From assembly GCA_019022495.1 (NCBI GenBank), contig JAFEKR010000018.1:620001-684000 (forward strand): DNA of 64,000 nt. Reading direction: 5' to 3'. The notes under the pieces are model-generated. The model saw nothing but the letters and a program-made list of their open reading frames with translations, had not been told where the DNA came from and did no database searches. Source of the DNA: Epichloe hybrida. Lineage: Eukaryota > Ascomycota > Sordariomycetes > Hypocreales > Clavicipitaceae. Below, piece after piece: positions 44,442 to 58,500 of this stretch (its first letter is position 1; each line of letters begins with the position of its first letter). The translations under genes were made by a program, and so were the position numbers.

Positions 44442-47398
44442 CTAATTAGTAGTTAACTTTATAACTATAAATAAGCTAGGTATTATAAAAAGAGATATTT
44501 CTATAGATACTACTACTACTACCCCTTATTATACTATAATAGTTATTATAGTAAAGAGGTATAACTATATAAGTATACTAAAGGAAGAGACTAGAATCCT
44601 AGTTATAGGCTTATTAGGCTTCTAAGGAATTAATCTATTAACCCTTAGGCTAAGGGATACAACTTTATTATATCTATCTAGGATATTATTATTAATTATT
44701 GATTTTATTATCTATTACAAGAAAACTAACTAAATAACTAAATCTATTACTATAAGGTATTTATTTTAAACCTAATATTAAATAACCTTAGCTAAGCTAG
44801 CTAATACTTCTATAACTTCTTTATAAATGTTCCCTTCTTCTAATAGACCTTTAATCTCTCCCTATAAGTATTTATAGCTTATTTCTTACTCCTTTATTAT
44901 TAGTGCTATTTGCCTTATGCTTATTAGTAAGAGAGAGAGATTACCTCCTTCCCTCCTTTTTATAAAAAATAAGAAGTAGTAATTCCTATTATTCCCTTAT
45001 TCTTTTTCTTATTACTCTTAGCTACTTTTAGCACTTCTATTACTTTATCTTTACCTATTAATTTATACCTATTACTACTTTTGCTACTTTTCTTTTATTA
45101 TTTTTCCTTGTTTTTATGATTTTCTAATTTTATTAAAGTAATAACACTCCTAAAAAGTAAAAGAAAACACTTATAATAGTAATAAGTAAAAACAGGAGCT
45201 TAATTAGTAATAAAGAATAATAACTTAAATATTCCTTTTATAGTTAAAGATAGTAGAGAAATCTAGACCTTCTATAAAAGAAAGGGCTACTAGTAATAGT
45301 AAGGCTTTAATTATTACCCTTAAGAGACCTTAAAGGTATAAGTTACCCCTATGCCTTTAATAGCTTACTTATAACTTCTTATATAACTAGAAAGAATTTA
45401 TTAAGCTAGATCTAGAGACTACTATATAGCTTAAGCTTAATAACTAAATTATAAGATTTATTAACCTTAGTAAGTATTAAGGTTAGAGAGATAATAACCT
45501 TTAGGAATTATTCTAAGAAGACTTTAAAAGCTAGTCTAAAGATACCTTTAAAAAGGTATCTAAGGATATTATTAGAGAATTACATAATTCTCTATAAAAT
45601 TATAGTGTCCTTATTAGGTAAGGCCTAGGATATTTAATCCTAGTATTACTTAAGGAAGTGCTTTATTAAACTTTAATACCCCTTTAGTTATAGGAAAGAT
45701 TATAAAAGAGACTATAATTTTCTAAACCCCTAGAACCTTAATATTACTAGCCCTAATAACCTACCCTAGAAATTAACCTTCCCTAACCCTAAAGATTACT
45801 TAAACCCTTATAAGAACCCCTATAATAATCCCTATTATATTAATAGCTTTATCTAGATAATTATTATTAAGAATAACTAGTAAACTATTATTTATAATAA
45901 ATTATGCCTTTATAGTAATTCCCCTCTAAAGATTAGACTATAAAGAAAATCTTAGAGCTTACAAAGATATATAAGGATAGTAACTACTATAGTAGAAAAC
46001 TATATAACTTCTTAATACTAAAGATTATACTTTTTAAAAATAAGTATAATAGAATTAACCTTCCTTAAATATATTATTAGAAGGCTTTCCTTATTATATT
46101 AATAGGTAATACTAAATAATACTACCTTAATTACCTCTTTAGGAATAACTATTCCTATAAAGAGATAATTACTTATATTTATTAATACTTTAAGATAGAA
46201 AGTAATTAGTAATTCTATTACTATAAGTAAAGTAGTATAACTTTAAAGAGTATAATTAAGAAAACCCCTAATAAAAGTAAGCTTAATTATCTTAAGATTA
46301 TATTATTAACTCTTAAGAAAATCTATAAAGGCCTATATCTTACTAAAATAGTAAATACTAAACTCTATAAATAAGTGTTAAATACTATAGCTAGTGTACC
46401 TAAATATTAGATAGTAAAATATATATACTTTATAGGCTTTAAAAGTCTTACTAGAGACCTTTATAAGGTAATTACTATTATAGAATTAAATAAGAAGTCC
46501 TTCTAATACCTTTAGTACTAATAAGAAAACCCTCTAGAGGCTATATTTACTAATTATTAGTATAGATAATAATCCTATAGTAAAGAAAGCTATTATAAGT
46601 AAAGCCCTAGGCTAAGCACTAAGCACTACTTTATATATAGTAAGAGTAGCTACTAGTTTTCTAATTACTTTACTAAAGAATATTAAAAGAAGAAAGACTA
46701 CTAGTAAGCTAGTAAAATATATTATACACCCTCTTTAGAGAAGAGATTCTAGGTATTTATTACCTCCTATAAAGGGTAAAATAATAATAAGCCTAATAAA
46801 GGCTTAGGTAAGAATTAGGAAGTATATCTTATAGCTTATATAGAAGCTAAAGATAATAATAATAATATAGAGAAGCTATTATTAATAGTATATCTAAGTA
46901 TTATATAATTCTTCTGTTTTAGACTATAGACTAACTATAACACTACTAATATTAATATTTTTATAACCTTATATAATTAAGCTTTTTAATATATATTTCT
47001 TAAATAAGAGCTCTATAAGCTATAAGAGTGTAATAAAGGCTTAATCTATTATATCTCTAAAGAATACTATTCTAAAGAGGTCTTTAGAGAAATTATACCT
47101 AATACTAATACTATAAGGAAATTAAGTATAGGAGAGGTATAAGTAAAGGCTCTATTAAGATTAATACCTTTATTAAAGGTAATCCCTTACAAGCCCTAAA
47201 TTATTATATTTAGCGCTAGATTAGTAGTTATAAAAAGCATCCTTTATATGCCTATAGAACTTAGAGAGCTTAAATTTTATATTATAAATATAGCTACCCC
47301 TTTCCTCTTCTTAATTACTAATATAAATAAGATATAAGTTAAGATTAATAACCTTACTAATGTGCTTATTTAAGGTAATAAAACTATACGTATTATGC
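44183..47398 (+). mobile_element. Copia family 3, 5' part (LTR, gag, protease region), plus strand, copy B
   Basis: The 5' LTR (44183-44441) is followed by the conserved leader word and a gag-like region that is the reverse complement of ~50950-53739 in copy C. A Cys/His knuckle remnant is suggested near 46575-46620 by position and spacing, although RIP has removed the cysteines. The fragment ends abruptly at 47398 against the next LTR. The stretch from about 45900 is repeated at 62082-63472. Confidence 0.75.
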
Positions 47399-47661
47399 AA
47401 TAAGTTACACCAAGGTGCCTGCGCAGGTAAAAGGATAATCCCGTAATATTAAAGTTAATGATAGTTAAATGAATTAGCTAGGAAAGGGGGAGAAGACAGG
47501 GAAAGTCTAGATACTAGGAAAGTAAGCGAAACCTATGTGTAAGGCAAAAGAGAGGGTAGCGAATTAGTGTAACTAATTACATTATATATATTACACTAGA
47601 CCTATAATTTAGTCTAGTCTTTAGCTATAATTAAACTAATAAAAATCTAAAGGAATTAACA
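47399..47661 (-). repeat. 3' LTR of Copia family 3, copy C
   Basis: Matches the other family-3 LTRs from AGTTACACCAAGG to GGAATTAACA; the expected TGTT at the outer end is replaced by AATA. Confidence 0.78.
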
Positions 47662-50600
47662 CTAGTAATCTCTCTTTTTCCTTTATAGCTAAAGAGCTTA
47701 AAAACATAATAAAAATCAGATTAAAGGAAAGTGTATATAAGTAAATCTCTTAATAAGAATTCGCTACTTTAATTAGCTATTATAGCATTAGTTAATTAAA
47801 TTAATCTATTATTCCTTACCTAAGCTCCTATTCCCTAATATTATAAGTCTCTTTACTTATTCTTTAATATGAATTATTAATTTATTTAAATTAATTAAAG
47901 AGAAAAGTAATAAATTTAGCAATGGTTTAGTTATTATATCTGCCAGATTATTATTACTATTAATCTATCTAACTTCGTAGATCTTATACCTCATATATAA
48001 TTAATAAAGAGCTATAATATTAATTATTAGTCTCTTCTCCTTTATAGTTCCTAGCTTTATAAGGTATTTATATAATAAAAAAGAGTTAGTATAAAGGATT
48101 ATAGGGATCTAAGGTATCTTTAATTAATCTATAATCTAATAGAGGGTCATAGAAATCACGTAGGTAATATCTACGCCTTAAACTATACTATATAACTTAG
48201 AGGTAAGTACGCTATAGGTAACTTATTTACTCTTTATTAAACTATATATAATAATATTACCTTTTATAATAAAGGTATTATTATCTTATATTATCTTATT
48301 ACTAATCATAATCATGTATCTAATCTATAAGCTTAAATCCTTATTATTAGTAAGTAATCTATGTACAAACATAAAGAGCTTTACCTCCTTAAGAACCAAA
48401 GGGATATATTATAGTCCGCGTTATTAATTCTTAATTTACTATTTAAGGTATTTATTAAGATATATAATATCTTCTATAGAGGGCTCTTAGTATAAGCTAT
48501 AATTAATAAGTTATATAAAGCTTCTAGTTAACATATAGTTATAATATAGCTCCCTTAGGCTTATTATTTCACATAATCTTACTTTACTATTAGGGATTAA
48601 GGATTAACTTCCTTAATCTTCTAACTTTAACCTTTCTAGGTTAAGATTAGCAAATTATTAGTGTTTTAGGTTAAGATATAACTATTAAAAATAAGGGGAT
48701 TCTTAGTAATTAATTATTACTTCTCTTTAGCTATAAAGTTAGTCTTCTAAAGCTCTTTCTTTTCTTTTTAGAAGAAGTTATTATTACTTAGGCCTAATAT
48801 ATTATTAGTTTATATTCTAATAATACTAAAGAGATTCTTATTATTTAAGGTAGTAATTAATAAGCAAGGATCATAAGTTAAGATTATTATATTAAGGTTA
48901 TCCCTATAGTAATAGAAGTACATTACTTACTAGTAGGTTCTAGCCTCTATAATCCTATAAAGAGATTTAATTAATTTAATTATAGTCCCTTCTAGAAAAA
49001 GGTATGTAATTTACTTTAGAATTCTTATAATAATTAGCCTTATTAGTATTATATATAATTAAGTATAGGCTTATGTAATATTACAAATCTAAAGGTAAAT
49101 GCCTCTTCTTCTTAATAATAAAGCAATAGCTATAATAAGGCATTAACTTGCTTATTATATTATTAGTAATTATATTAGGATAAATTCCTTTCCTTTATTA
49201 TTATAGCCTTATATAATAAAGCAGGACTTCTTATATAGTAAGTCTATTCCTTTACCTTTAATCTCTCTAACTATATAAGAATTAAAGATTCTATAACCTC
49301 TATACTTTACTAGGTTAAACTTAATAAATTTAAATATATTATAAGCTTATAAAGCATTAATTTTAGCTTAATTAAACTACTTAAAGGGTTTTCCTAGGGT
49401 TATAATCTTTCCTTCTTAGTAAAGTTAAAGAGTAAGGTTTTAATTAGCCTCTTCCTTTACTATAAGGAATACTATACTTAGTATTTCTCTAGCTATAACC
49501 TCTTAAATAAAGGCCTTCTCCTAATCTTTATTTATAAGTATATAAAGCTAAACTAGGCTAATATTCTTCTTAGGGCTATAAGGTTTTCTTTTCCTTACTT
49601 TTATTCCTTTAGGGTAAGGTAATAAGTCTTTAACTTAATAGCTTCCCCTTAGGGCTATTTAGGCTTTATAAGCCTTTTTATTAGACTTTCCTATACTTAT
49701 AAATTATACTATAAGGGCCTTTCTTAGTCTCCCTTACTTTCTCTTAGCTAGTGCTTATAGCTCTTTACTACCTTCTATTAAAGAATCTCTTTTATTAGTA
49801 ATAGTTAGTTATATAGTTATTTCTTTCTTTATATTACTAGGCTATTACTCTAGCGGATTATAAGGCCTTATCTCTTACTATTCTAGTCTTTTTATAATAT
49901 ATAAGTCTTTATAGTAAGGCTTTACTACTATAAAGTAAAACTTTACTAGGCTATAGGGTATATTAATAATATAAGTCTTTCTATTAGTAATAAGTAGCTT
50001 ATATAGGCTATACTAGCTACCCTTCTCTCTTTATATATATATATTAGCTTATAGTAGTAGTTAGTATATAGGCGCTATATTAGGACTATTCTAGGCTCTA
50101 AGGGTATTATAAACCTAGTATAAAGCTAGATAATATTAGACTTTATTAGTTACTTTACGAATTACCTTAGCATATTAAATAATAGAAATACTTAGTAGTA
50201 ACTTATTTATTATCTATAGGTAGCCTTTAAAGACTAGTATAGTTAGAATAATACTATTTAGGCTTATAAAGTTATTAATAGCCTTAATAGCTATTTAGAG
50301 GTATTACTTTAGTATAAGTTTTATTTTAATTAAGTCTATAATAATATTATAGGCTTAGCGTAAAGGTCTATAATATCTCTTAACCTTTCTAATGCTATTA
50401 TAAGCTTTAATTAGTATCTTATTAGTCTTAATTAATATTAATTAAGCATAATACTTAAATTTAGTAAAAGCAAAGTTATTACTAGTATTATAGATAATCT
50501 AATCTAGAGGTCTAAGATAAGTATTAATCTAATATTCGCGGATTATATCCTAGATATCTTAAGCCTTTTACTTCTTTAGATTAAGGAACTAGAATACCTA

Positions 50601-53600
50601 AAATAATGTTACTAAATTAATAATATAAAGCACTAGTTAGCTATTAATTTACATAATATTAATAATAATCTTATAGTTAAATTCGTGATTATCCTTAATT
50701 ATAAATTTAAATTAGCTAGGGGCTTTTCTATATATCTAGTAATAGTAGTAGACTTTAGTTAATTTCTTAATTACCTAGCGTTTAACTTTATAACTAGCTT
50801 AGTAAAGGATCTTTATAAGCTATTAAATAGAAGGATAACTAAGCTAATAATATAATTAATAGATATCTCCTTCTAAAAGGTAGAAGGTAACTATCTCTCT
50901 TACCTCTAGTAACTACTAAGAATATCCCTATTATTATATAATAAGTATAGTTTTATTACCTTAGATAAGCATATTAGTAAGGTTATTAATCTTAACTTAT
51001 ATCTTATTTATATTAGTAATTAAGAAAAAGAAAAGGATAGCTATATTAAGGATATAAAATTTAAGCTCTTTAAGTTCTATAAGCATATAAAGAATACCTT
51101 TTATAACTACTAATCTAGTGCTAAATATAATAATTTAGGGCTTATAAGGGATTACCTTTAATAAAGGTATTAATCTTAATAAAGCCTTTACTTATACCTC
51201 TCCTACACTTAATTTTCCTATAGCACTAGTATTAGGTATAATTTCTCTAAAACCCTTTTTAGAATAGTGTTCTTTAGAGATATAATAGATTAAGCCTTTA
51301 TTATACTCTTATAGCTTATAAAGCTTTTATTTAAGGAATATATATTAAAAAGATTAATTATATAAGGTTACTAGGATGTTAATATTAGTAATGTTATAAT
51401 TAGTCTATAGTTTAGAATAGAAGAATTATATAATACTTAGATATACTATTAATAGTAGCTTCTCTATATTATTATTATTATCTTTAGCTTCTATATAAGC
51501 TATAAGATATACTTCCTAATTCTTACCTAAGCCTTTATTAGGCTTATTATTATTTTACCCTTTATAAGAGATAAGAAATACCTAGAATCTCTTCTCTAAA
51601 GGGGGTATTTAATATATTTTACTAGCTTACTAGTAGTCTTTCTTCTTTTAATATTTTTTAGTAAAGTAATTAGAAGACTAGTAGCTACTCTTACTATATA
51701 TAAAATAGCACTTAATACTTAGCCTAAGGCTTTACTTATAATAGCTTTCTTTACTATAGGATTATTATCTATACTAATAATTAGTAAATATAGCCTCTAG
51801 AGGGTTTTCTTATTAGTACTAAAGGTATTAGAAGGACTTCTTATTTAATTCTATAATAGTAATTACCTTATAGAGGTCTTTAGTAAGACTTTTAAAGCCT
51901 ATAGAGTATATATATTTTACTATCTAATATTTAAGTATATTAGCTATAGTATTTAATACTTACTTATAAAGTTTAGTATTTACTATTTTAGTAAGGTATA
52001 GATCTCTATAGATTTTCTTAAGAGTTAATAATATAATCTTAAGATAATTAAGCTTACTTTTATTAGGGTTTTTCTTAATTATACTCTTTAGTATTATATT
52101 ACTTTACTTATAGTAATAGAATTACTAGTTACTTTTTATCTTAAAGTATTAATAAATATAAGTAGTTATCTCTTTATAGGAATAGTTATTCCTAAAGAGA
52201 TAATTAAGGTAGTATTATTTAGTATTACTTATTAATATAATAGGGAAAGCCTTCTAATAATATATTTAAGGAAAGTTAATTTTATTATACTTATTTTTAA
52301 AGAGTATAATCTTTAGTATTAAGAAGTTATATAGTTTTCTACTATAGTAGTTACTATTCTTATATATCTTTATAAGCTCTAAGATTTTCTTTATAATCTA
52401 ATCTTTAGAGAGAAATTACTATAAAAGTATAATTTATTATAAATAATAGTTTACTAGTTATTCTTAATAATAATTATCTAGGTAAAGCTATTAGTATAAT
52501 AGGGATTATTATAGGGGTTCTTATAAGGGTTTAAGTAATCTTTAGGGTTAAGGAAAGTTAATTTCTAAGGTAAGTTATTAGGGCTATTAATATTAAGGCT
52601 CTAGGGGTTTAGAAGATTATAGTCTCTCCTATAATCTTTCCTATAACTAAAGGGGTATTAAAGTTTAATAAAGCACTTCCTTAAGTAATACTAGGATTAA
52701 ATATCCTAGGCCTTACCTAATAAGGACGCTATAATCTTATAGAGAATTATATAATTCTTTAATAATATCCTTAGATGCCCTTTTAAAGGTGTCTTTAGAC
52801 TAGCCTTTAAAGTCTTCTTAGAATAATTCCTATAGGTTATTATCTCTCTAACCTTAATGCTTACTAAGGTTAATAAATCTTATAATCTAGTTATTAAGCT
52901 TAAGCTATATAGTAGTCTCTAGATCTAGCTTAATAAATTCTTTCTAGTTATATAAGAAGTTATAAGTAAGCTATTAAAGGTATAAGGGTAACTTATGCTT
53001 TTAGGGTCTATTAGGGGTAATAATAGGAGCCTTACTATTACTAGTAGCCCTTTCTGTTATAGAAAGTCTAGATTTCTTTACGATTTTTAACTATTAAAGG
53101 AAAAAGCAGTAATAGGAGTAAATTAATAGGGAAAAATAAAGTAATAAAAATACTAAAAGTAGCTAAAAGCAATAAGAAAATAATAAGGGAATAATAGGAA
53201 TTACTACTTCCTGTTTTTTATAAAAAGGAGGGAAGGAGGTAATCTCTCTTTGCTAATAAGTATAGGGCAAATAGCACTAATAATAAAGAGGGTAAGAAAT
53301 AAGTAGTAAATACTTATATAAATAAATTAAAAGTCTATTAGATAAAGGGAATAAATGTAAAGAAGTTATAGATATATTAGCTAGCTTAGCTAAGGTTATT
53401 TAATATTAGGTTTAAAATAAATACCTTACGGCAATAGATTTAGTTATTTAGTTAGTTTTCTCATAATAGATAGTAAAATCAATAATTAATAATAATATCC
53501 TAGATAGATATAATAAAGTTATATCCCTTAGCCTAAGGGTTAATAAATTAATTCCTTAGAAGCCTAATAAGCCTATAACTAGGATTCTAGTCTCTTCCTT

Positions 53601-53739
53601 TAGTATACTTATATAGTTATACCTCTTTACTATAATAACTATTATAGTATAATAAGAGGTAGTAGTAGTAGTATCTATAAAAATATCTCTTCTTATAATA
53701 CCTAGCTTATCTATAGTTATAAAGTTAATTACTAATTAG

Positions 53740-53999
53740 TGTTAGTTACACTAAGGTGCTTATATAGGTAGGATAATCCTATAATATTAAAGTTAATAAT
53801 AGTTAGATAAATTAGCTAGAAAAGGGGGAGAAGAGAGAGAAAGTCTAGATACTAGGAAAGTAAGCAAAACCTATGTGTAAGGCAAAAGAGAGGGTAGCGA
53901 ATTAGTGTAGCTAATTGTATTACGTGCATTGCACTAGACCTATAATTTGGTCTGGTCTTTGGCCACGATTGAACCGATAAAGATCCGAAGGAATGAACA
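53740..53999 (-). repeat. 5' LTR of Copia family 3, copy C
   Basis: TGTTAGTTACACTAAGG..GAATGAACA, 260 bp. The last ~70 bp are almost unmutated (GGTCTTTGGCCACGATTG) and correspond to the unmutated start of the inverted LTR at 44183. Confidence 0.82.
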
Positions 54000-54423
54000 C
54001 TTCTAATAATATATTTAAGGAAGGTTAATTTTATTATACTTATTCTTAAAGAGCGTAATCTTTAGCGTTAAGAAGTCATATAGCTTTCCACTATAGTAGT
54101 TACTATCCTTATATATCTTTATAAGCTCCAAGATTTTCTTTATAATCTAATCCTTAGAGAGGAGTTACTATAAAGGCATAATTTATTATAAATAATAGTC
54201 CACTAGTTATTCTTAATAATAATTATCTAGGTAAAGCTATTAGTATAATAGGGATTATTATAAGGGTTTAAGTAATCTTTAGGGTTAGGGAAGGTTAATT
54301 TCTAAGGTAGGTTATTAGGGCTATTAATATTAAGGTTCTAGGGGTTTAGAAAATTATAGTCTCTCTTATAATCTTTCCTATAACTAAAGGGGCATTAAAG
54401 TTTAATAAAGCACTTTCTTAAGT
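54000..54423 (-). mobile_element. Copia family 3 gag fragment, minus strand
   Basis: About 420 bp closely matching 52246-52685 inside copy C, in the same orientation, and less mutated than it. It is trapped between two LTRs, probably the remains of an element disrupted by insertion or recombination. Confidence 0.7.
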
Positions 54424-54683
54424 TGTTGGTTACACCAAGGTGCCTGCGCAGGTAGGATAATCCCGTAATATTAAAGTCAATGATAGTTAGATGAATTAGC
54501 TAGAAAAGGGGGAGAAGAGAGGGAAAGTCTAAATACTAGGAAAGTAGGCAAAACCCGTGTATAGGGTAAAAGAGAGGGTAGTAAATTAGTGTAGCCAATC
54601 GCATTACGTGCATTACGCTAGACCTATAATTTAGTCTAGTCTTTAGCTATAATTAAACTAATGCAAATCTAAAGGAATTAACA
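54424..54683 (-). repeat. 3' LTR of Copia family 3, copy D
   Basis: 260 bp with intact TGTTGG..TTAACA ends, one of the least mutated of the five family-3 LTRs at its outer end. Confidence 0.82.
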
Positions 54684-55274
54684 CTAGCAATCTCTGTTTT
54701 TCCTTCGTAGCTAAAGAGCTTAAAAACGTAATAAAAATTAGATTAAAGGAAAGTGTATATAAGTAAATCTCTTAATAAGAATCCGCTACTTAAATTAGCT
54801 ATTGCGGTATTAGTTAATTAAATTAATCTATTATTCCTTACCTAAGCTCCTATTCCCTAATATTATAAGTCTCTTTACTTATTCTTTAACATGAATTATT
54901 AATTTATTTAAATTAATTAAAGAGAAAAGTAATAAATTTAGTAATACTTTAGTTATTATATCTACTAGATTATTATTACTATTAATTTACCTAACTTTGT
55001 AAATCTTATGCCTTTTGTATAATTAATAAAGAGCTATAATATTCATTATTAGTTTCTTCTCCTTTATAGTTCCTAGCTTTATAAGGCATTTATATAATAA
55101 AAAAGAGTTAGTATAGAGGATTATAGGGATGCGAGGCATCTTTAATTAATCCGTAATCTAATAGAGAGTTATAGAAATCACATAGGCAATATCCATGCCT
55201 TAAACTATACTATATAACTTAGAGGCAAGCGCGCTATAGGTAACTTATTTGCTTTTTATTAAACTATACATAAT
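54424..55274 (-). mobile_element. Copia family 3, 3' fragment, minus strand, copy D
   Basis: 3' LTR 54424-54683 (TGTTGGTTACACCAAGG..GGAATTAACA) followed by the 3' internal region matching 43199-43790 and 47662-48250. It ends at 55274 against the LTR of Copia family 4, inside the word CTATACATAAT. Confidence 0.78.
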
Positions 55275-55583
55275 TGTTGGATTCACAGGGTATTGAATTC
55301 AATGTAATACAGTCGTAAGCCTGAAGAATAGTATTGTTATCGATTATCTATTCTAGGCTACGTTGTCTATTGTTATAATTAATTAAGTTATGTATAAAAA
55401 AGGGATTAAAAGCTAGAAGGTATAATAGAAGAAAGGAAAAAGGGGTTACGCGTTTGTGTCCCTATATTTCCTAGCTAATTAACATGCTAGGTTATGGGTC
55501 ACGTGTGGGGTCCGCGCGCGGCCTAAGCTTTTGCTAGGTAATTATAGCTATGACACGTGATTAATATTACCTTTGTTCTAACA
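55275..55583 (-). repeat. 3' LTR of Copia family 4
   Basis: 309 bp, plus-strand TGTTGGATTC..GTTCTAACA. It is GC-richer and less mutated than its partner at 61774-62081, particularly in the last ~150 bp (GTGGGGTCCGCGCGCGGCC). Confidence 0.85.
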
Positions 55584-58500
55584 CTAGAACTTCTCTCTTT
55601 TAATATAATTATTAATGCGTAATATTAATTATAGAAATAAAAAAGGAAAGATAGATTAAGAATATAATTAATAAGGGATATAAGGAAAAGAACTTATATC
55701 CTATCTAGGCATATAATTACTAATAAAAGGGAAATAATAATCTCGCTTAGCCTATAAGCCTATGTAAGGATAAGTAAGTCCTTCTAAATCCCTTCTTTTC
55801 CTTAAAATAACATATATACCACACTATAGTGTGTATATAATATCTTCCTTCTCCTTAGTAATACCTTTATTCTCTTATACACTACTATTAATTTCTATAG
55901 TCTATTAGAAGGGCCTAGTAGGCTAGCGTGGTTATAGCCACTAGGGATATTAACTATAGGGGCGTAGATCCCCTATGTATCACTATCTTATCCCTATAGC
56001 TATCCTCCTAGAGGATTACCTTTTCCTCTTACTATGTATATGTTACGCGTAGGTAACCTATCCCTCTATCTAGATAGTTATCTAGTTAGTTAAGATAAAG
56101 CTCTTAAGGGCCTTATTAAGTAATGCCTTTATAAAGGCATTAGCTAGGTTATTCTCTTTATTAATCTATTAAATCTTGTAGAGTTCTTAGTATTTATATA
56201 ACTATTAAAGGGCTATAATATTAATTATTAGGCATTTCTCCTTTGTTATACTAAGCTTAATAAGGCACTTATATAAGGAGTATAAATCCATATATATATT
56301 AACTAGGATCTTTAGGAGCTTTAGTTAGTTAGTAACTAAGTTTAGGGTGGTTATAATTACGTGTGCTATATTAACACTAGCTACTATACTATAGATCTCT
56401 AAGGTAAGCATACTTTATATAACTCTCTTACTCTTTATTAAGCTAAAGTGTATAATATTACCTTTAATTATAAACTTACTATTAGTATAGTTCTTATTTA
56501 CTAGGATAAGTATATACCCTAGTTATAAGAATAAGTCCTAGTTATTAGTAAAGAATTTATTTATAAAGGCAAAGAGCTTTACTTTCTTAAGGTTAATTAG
56601 GATAAATATTAGACCTCTTTCTAGGTAATCTATCTACTACTTTAGGTAGTAGTTAAGGGCTTTTATATCCTCTAGGGTTAGCTGCTAGTATTATATAGTA
56701 ATAAATAGATTAAAATAAGCCTCTAGTTAGTAAATTAAGGTAATATAAGCGCCTTAGGCCCTTTACTTAATATACTTATGCTTTAAGTTAGTTATAAGGA
56801 CTAACTCTAGCTTATTACTTTATCCTTTCTACTAGATCTTAATAGTATTATTCTCTAGTGTAATAATACTACTATTAAATATAAGAGGACTATCCTAAGT
56901 TAGAAACTACTTTAGCTTTATATTAAAGCTTACTATAATAAGCTAGGTCTCTTCCTTCTTAAAGAACTTCTTATCTAAGAGGCTAATCATATTATTAGTC
57001 TATATTCTAATATAAGTAAAGTTAGGGCTTTCCTTTCTAGTTATAAGTAAGTAAGGATTATATATAGAGGTTTCTATCTAGAGGTTCTCTTTATAATACT
57101 TATAATATATAACCTACTAGTATGTTCCTACCTCTATAAGCCTATAGAGGGGTTTAATAACCCTTATAATTATACTAGGCAGGTAAAGGTGCTATATCTG
57201 AATTAGTAAGCGCGCTAGGATTAGCTACTTTAGTAATATATAAGCCTATATATAAGCCTAATAGATATCTCTTAGCTAGATAAGGAATTTCCTTAATCTT
57301 ACTAACAGGGCTATTATAAGGATAAGATATTAGCTTACGCATTAGATTATTAAGGCCTATGTAAAAATAGCCTATTTCCCTTTATCCTTATACCCTTAGA
57401 TTATAAGGCATGACTTTTTATAGGGTTTTATTATCTTACCTTTAATCTTATTAATAATCTAGGAATTAAAGATTTAAATCCTACTATATTCTTCCTTATT
57501 AAATATAATAAATTTAAATATACCTTACTTAATTAAAGCATTAATTTTAGCTTTTATTAATAGCTTAAAAGTTTTACCTAGGGTCTTAATAATTCCTTCC
57601 TTATATAGCTTAATTATAAAAGCTAAGTTACTATATTCTTTTACTAATAGGAAAGTATTAGTACCTTAAGGTATTATAGGAGGGTTTTTCTAGGGCCTTT
57701 CGCGTCCTTACTTTAGTAGTATTAGTAGCACTATATTCTTATTATAGGCCTCTTACCCTTTCTCTCCTTTCTTTTTACTAGGCTTTACTATTTTCTTTAC
57801 ACTAGAATTATTATAGTAAGGCTTAATAAATATTAACCTAAAGGTCTTTAGGCCTCTAGGTATATTAAGTATATAGCTCTCTCTAGTAATTACTAGTAGC
57901 TTATATAAACTTACTTATCCTTTACCTTCTTACTAAACCTTAACCTTTAATCTAAGTAGTAAGCTAAGGGTTTTTAAGGTATTAGAGCTATTATATTTAG
58001 TAAGGGCCTTATTAACCTTCTAGATAGTATAGAGTCTCTTAATCTCTTTAGTAGCCTTCTATACAATAATTATATACTATATAATATTAGGTAATAGTAA
58101 GGACTTATTTATTATATATAGGTAAGCTTTAAAGATAAGGAGGGTTAGGATAAGGCTATTAGGGCCTATAGTATTATTTAGGGCCTTAATTACTATTTAG
58201 AGGGTAATAGGTTCTAGTATTATAGGGTATTTACGTCTAATTATATTATAAGCTCTTTAAAGTGGCTTATAATACCTTTTAACCTTCCCTATGCTATAGT
58301 ATACCTTAATAAGGACTTTCTTAATTAAAATTAATATTAAAGCTATAAATTATCTAAATTTATTAATATAGAAGTTTATTCTAGTGTCTATAATAATAAA
58401 TTCTAGGGGGCTTAGGTAAGCATTAATCTAGTATATTTAAAGGGCTTCCTAGGTTGTTTTTATAAAGATATTATTAAGGAATTTTGCTATATTAAACGCT

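Larger units (their letters stand above)
47399..53999 (-). mobile_element. Copia family 3, full-length-sized copy C, minus strand
   Basis: About 6.6 kb between LTRs 47399-47661 (3') and 53740-53999 (5') in the same orientation. On the minus strand at 47920-47946 the frame reads LADIITKPL, the Copia RNase H tail, directly showing orientation and family. The gag end (50950-53739) mirrors copy B. The first bases of the left LTR read AATAAGTT instead of TGTTAGTT, and no 5-bp duplication is visible at the outer ends, so the left boundary may be rearranged. Stops throughout. Confidence 0.8.
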
